From contig NC_063276.1 in assembly GCF_910591885.1 (NCBI RefSeq), positions 4,712,001 through 4,776,000 on the forward strand: a DNA stretch of 64,000 nt, written 5' to 3'. Source of the DNA: Bombus terrestris. Taxonomy: Eukaryota > Arthropoda > Insecta > Hymenoptera > Apidae. Shown here in pieces: positions 61,464-64,000 of the stretch. The first letter of the stretch is position 1. Every line of letters starts with the position of its first letter. Below the pieces are notes generated by a model. The model had not been told where the DNA came from. It made no database searches and saw nothing but the letters and a program-made list of their open reading frames with translations. A program made the translations under genes and the position numbers.

Positions 61464-64000
61464 CTGAAGTAGTAAAACTCAATCATTCCTGCGACCCACT
61501 CTGCCATTCTGTGATGTCGCTACTAATAACTCCGACGATGTAATTTCATTTCAAGAAAACGATTATGCACGAATATAGACTAGTAAGAAAATTTCTAATT
61601 CAAATAGAATTAAATTCCAGAATTAAATATGGTAGATTAAGAAAAGTTTAAAGCAAGTGCTAGTAACTTTTGTAGTAGACATTTTCATAATTATAATTTC
61701 TGTATTTTGCTACAGGAAATAAAATACAACTTTTGATTTATTAAGTAAAATTATGTTGTCTCTTCGTATCATTTAATTTTTCTTTTGTCTGTAGTAGTGG
61801 GCTATCAGTATACGATATAATATATTGCAGCGCGAGTAACGTGCACACTCAAAGACAAAAAGCCTGTAATTTGATTAATATATAATGGTAAATATAGTGG
61901 TAAAATAAAAGAATAATAAATAAAGGAGACCGGAATGATTAATGTTGATTATAGTAAGGATTTGGCCAAGTTTGTCAGTGCTGCCGCCTAAGTAGAGTTT
62001 CGCAAGTTGGCAACAATGGATAAAACTACTTGTAAAGTCTGCTAGATGCGATCCATCATAGAATAGGACTGGTAGAAGTTCGGGAACATTGTTCGGCTCG
62101 ACAAGGGAGGATTCACAGACCTCGTATGTAGGTCAACCGAAATTTTTGGTGGGTCGCATCGATTAGTCTCATTCACGGTTCCTGCTCGCATAGTTACGTA
62201 ATCTCGTGGACATGAGAATTCGATTGCTCACAATTGCTTCATCCGTTACGTCCAGGAAAATTCTAACAAACTTTAATGTCTCTATCTCAAAGATTTCTAT
62301 ACGATCCCTCTCATAGAAATTAGATAATATACGCAATATTATATGAATTATCTTATTTAATCCTACGTAATCCGAGATTTATCAAAATGTATCAAAAATT
62401 TTAACAATCGAATATCAATAGAAAATCGGTCTTTAACTTGCAAATTTAATTTTACTATTCTACATATCTAAAACATTTAAGAAACTTTGATTAAATTATA
62501 ACCTTACATTAAACTTCAAATTCTATAATACTTCTCATAAGTTTCTAATCATGATACAAATGGAAGAGAAAAAAGTCATATTGCGTATACATATTCGCCC
62601 ATTAATTCCACTAGAGTTATACCCTAGTCACGCCATCTACACCGGCTGTAAGACGACACCTTTTGCACGGTACGATGGCTCATTAGCTGGAACAAGGCAC
62701 GAGCGATAAAGTTTCGCTGGAAGCGGGATAAAGCGTGGTTCCTGTGCAAAGCTGATCCTTCGTTGTTCGATTAAGCGCACTAGCAGAATTAATTGTTCGC
62801 GTGGGCCTCGCCAGCGAACCGTGTAATCGGACGGGGCCCGCGGCGATTGCGCGTCTGCCCTAAGGATCGGTGTGTCGCCACGCATGAATGCAGCGCGCAT
62901 GCGCCAGGCTTCTCGCATGGGCCTCGAGTTTCAGACGCGGCGCGCGAGCCTTAATAAAAAGTAACCAGACACCAAGGGCCTATAATGTACACCCGAGGGC
63001 CATCGAACGCTATACCACGTTCAATTATCCAAGTCCATGGTTTGTTAACGGGTAAGTGCACGTAACAGACCCTTTTAAGCCGTACGTAATCGTTTTGCAC
63101 CAACTGGCACACGTATCGATGACTTCTGGTCGGTGACACTGAACGGGCGATGTAGAAGATAAAGGTAGATTAAGGCGAATTTACACTATTATACTCTGGA
63201 TGTACATGGTAGGTGATTCATCTATGTTGAACGTAAAAAATGAAAGCTGCAATGTTTATACGAGTGTTCATGCAATGTTTCATCTCACTGGTCTTCAAAA
63301 TGTTTGTGATTGGAACAGCGTGATTGTTTCAATTAAGCAACTCAAACCTATAGAAATTCTAACCTCTAATTAAATGCTACTTCACTTAAATTTGCTCAAG
63401 ACCAAACATCATCTATAAATGCAAAATTCGTGAAGAATTTGCGAAATGTTCCACATTAAGATGCAAACACAATTCGCCAATACAAATCTAATTCAGCCAG
63501 ATTCCCATATCGGAAATCGATAACACAGAAGAATGATCAAAGGGGAATCCTAAACCAGTAGCCAGCAATAATTTAGCATCTGCGGAGATAGTCGGCGAGA
63601 AAGTTATTCGTTTCGCAAATAAACAGCGTATAGATTAGATCGGGTATTCCCCACAGATGGGATAGACATGGGGTCGAGCAATTTTAGGACCAGAGTGGTA
63701 CTGGTTCCCCATCGAACTACAAAAGGGGGATCATGAAATCTTGTTTTCCGTGTTCAGAGAAAACTCTGACACGTGTCAGTGTATATCGTTCGAATCCTTT
63801 GTTCAGTGATTACAATGGTCTCCCAATACGAACTGAATGAACTGAATTTCGGGGGTGCTTTCTCTTCCTCAATCCACTGTCCAAAAGGATATTTATCGAG
63901 GGTGAACACATGACAAGAAAAATAAGAACTAAGTGAACAAACACGTGTGTAATGGAAAAATAATAAAACATCGATGAAGTATCCATTTTACCCAAAGAAC
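61464..64000 (-). other. Upstream NELL intron or 5' flank
   Basis: Expected to lead to the signal peptide and first TSPN exon, which I could not find here. The CpG-rich block 62640-63150 with an NRF-1-type palindrome is the only notable segment. Confidence 0.5.
62895..62904. promoter_or_regulatory. Palindromic NRF-1/Ewg-type site GCGCATGCGC
   Basis: Exact match to the core of the NRF-1 (insect Erect wing) motif, inside a CpG-rich block (about 62640-63150) upstream of the visible NELL exons. Promoter function is inferred. Confidence 0.35.

Noticed and set aside
62637..62918. 93-codon minus-strand open frame tested as a missing NELL N-terminal exon
   Set aside because: It lacks the hydrophobic leader and the TSPN features expected; CpG-rich DNA explains the open frame.
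1..64000. tRNA, rRNA, CRISPR and prokaryotic operon features
   Set aside because: No cloverleaf with conserved boxes, no rRNA blocks and no spaced direct repeats were recognised; the genes are intron-split and eukaryotic.

Overview
This window is animal nuclear DNA, most likely from a hymenopteran insect and plausibly a bee. It is A+T-rich with local CpG-rich blocks, its genes are split by GT-AG introns, and it carries short TA- and TTAA-flanked inverted-repeat elements. The species call is an inference; the intron/exon structure and gene families are read directly from the sequence. No bacterial features, rRNA, CRISPR array or confident tRNA were seen.

Five protein genes can be reconstructed with consistent splice phases. 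(1) On the + strand, 3865-13584, is the 3' part of a CaMKK-type kinase gene (five exons; the N-terminus lies to the left or was not recognised). (2) On the - strand, 25951-18188, is a complete 14-exon alpha-N-acetylglucosaminidase (NAGLU, GH89) of 770 residues with a signal peptide. (3) On the - strand, 32150-26926, is a complete 7-exon MOSC-domain protein of the mARC (MTARC) family, 442 residues, with a 5-codon first coding exon and a long acidic linker. (4) On the - strand, 36755-34511, is a complete 6-exon HAD phosphatase of the PGP type, 309 residues, with an apparent GC-AG first intron. (5) On the - strand, 61463-48052, is the 3' part of a NELL gene (TSPN, VWC, six EGF, VWC). Its terminal exon lies 5.6 kb downstream of the preceding one and adds an unusual tail of about 260 Ser/Thr-rich residues.

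The rest is intron and intergenic DNA. The 36.8-48.0 kb interval holds no recognisable gene, but it has low-complexity tracts, two candidate single-pass membrane microprotein frames on the - strand, and a TTAA-flanked element; part of it may be NELL 3' UTR. Mobile DNA includes three TTAA-flanked piggyBac-like short elements (25137-25245, 32548-32933, 42878-43210), a pogo-like element (33481-33809), a Tc1/mariner-like element inside a mARC intron (27151-27308) and a decayed Tc1-like transposase (about 24839-25060). Three diverged tandem-repeat arrays lie in the CaMKK 5' flank and in mARC intron 1.

The five genes have unrelated cell roles (calcium signalling, lysosomal heparan sulfate breakdown, molybdenum-dependent reduction, phosphometabolite repair, secreted neural signalling). 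Nothing in the sequence suggests a common pathway; this is ordinary gene adjacency. The most unusual items are the NELL tail, the microprotein frames and the cluster of TTAA-flanked elements.
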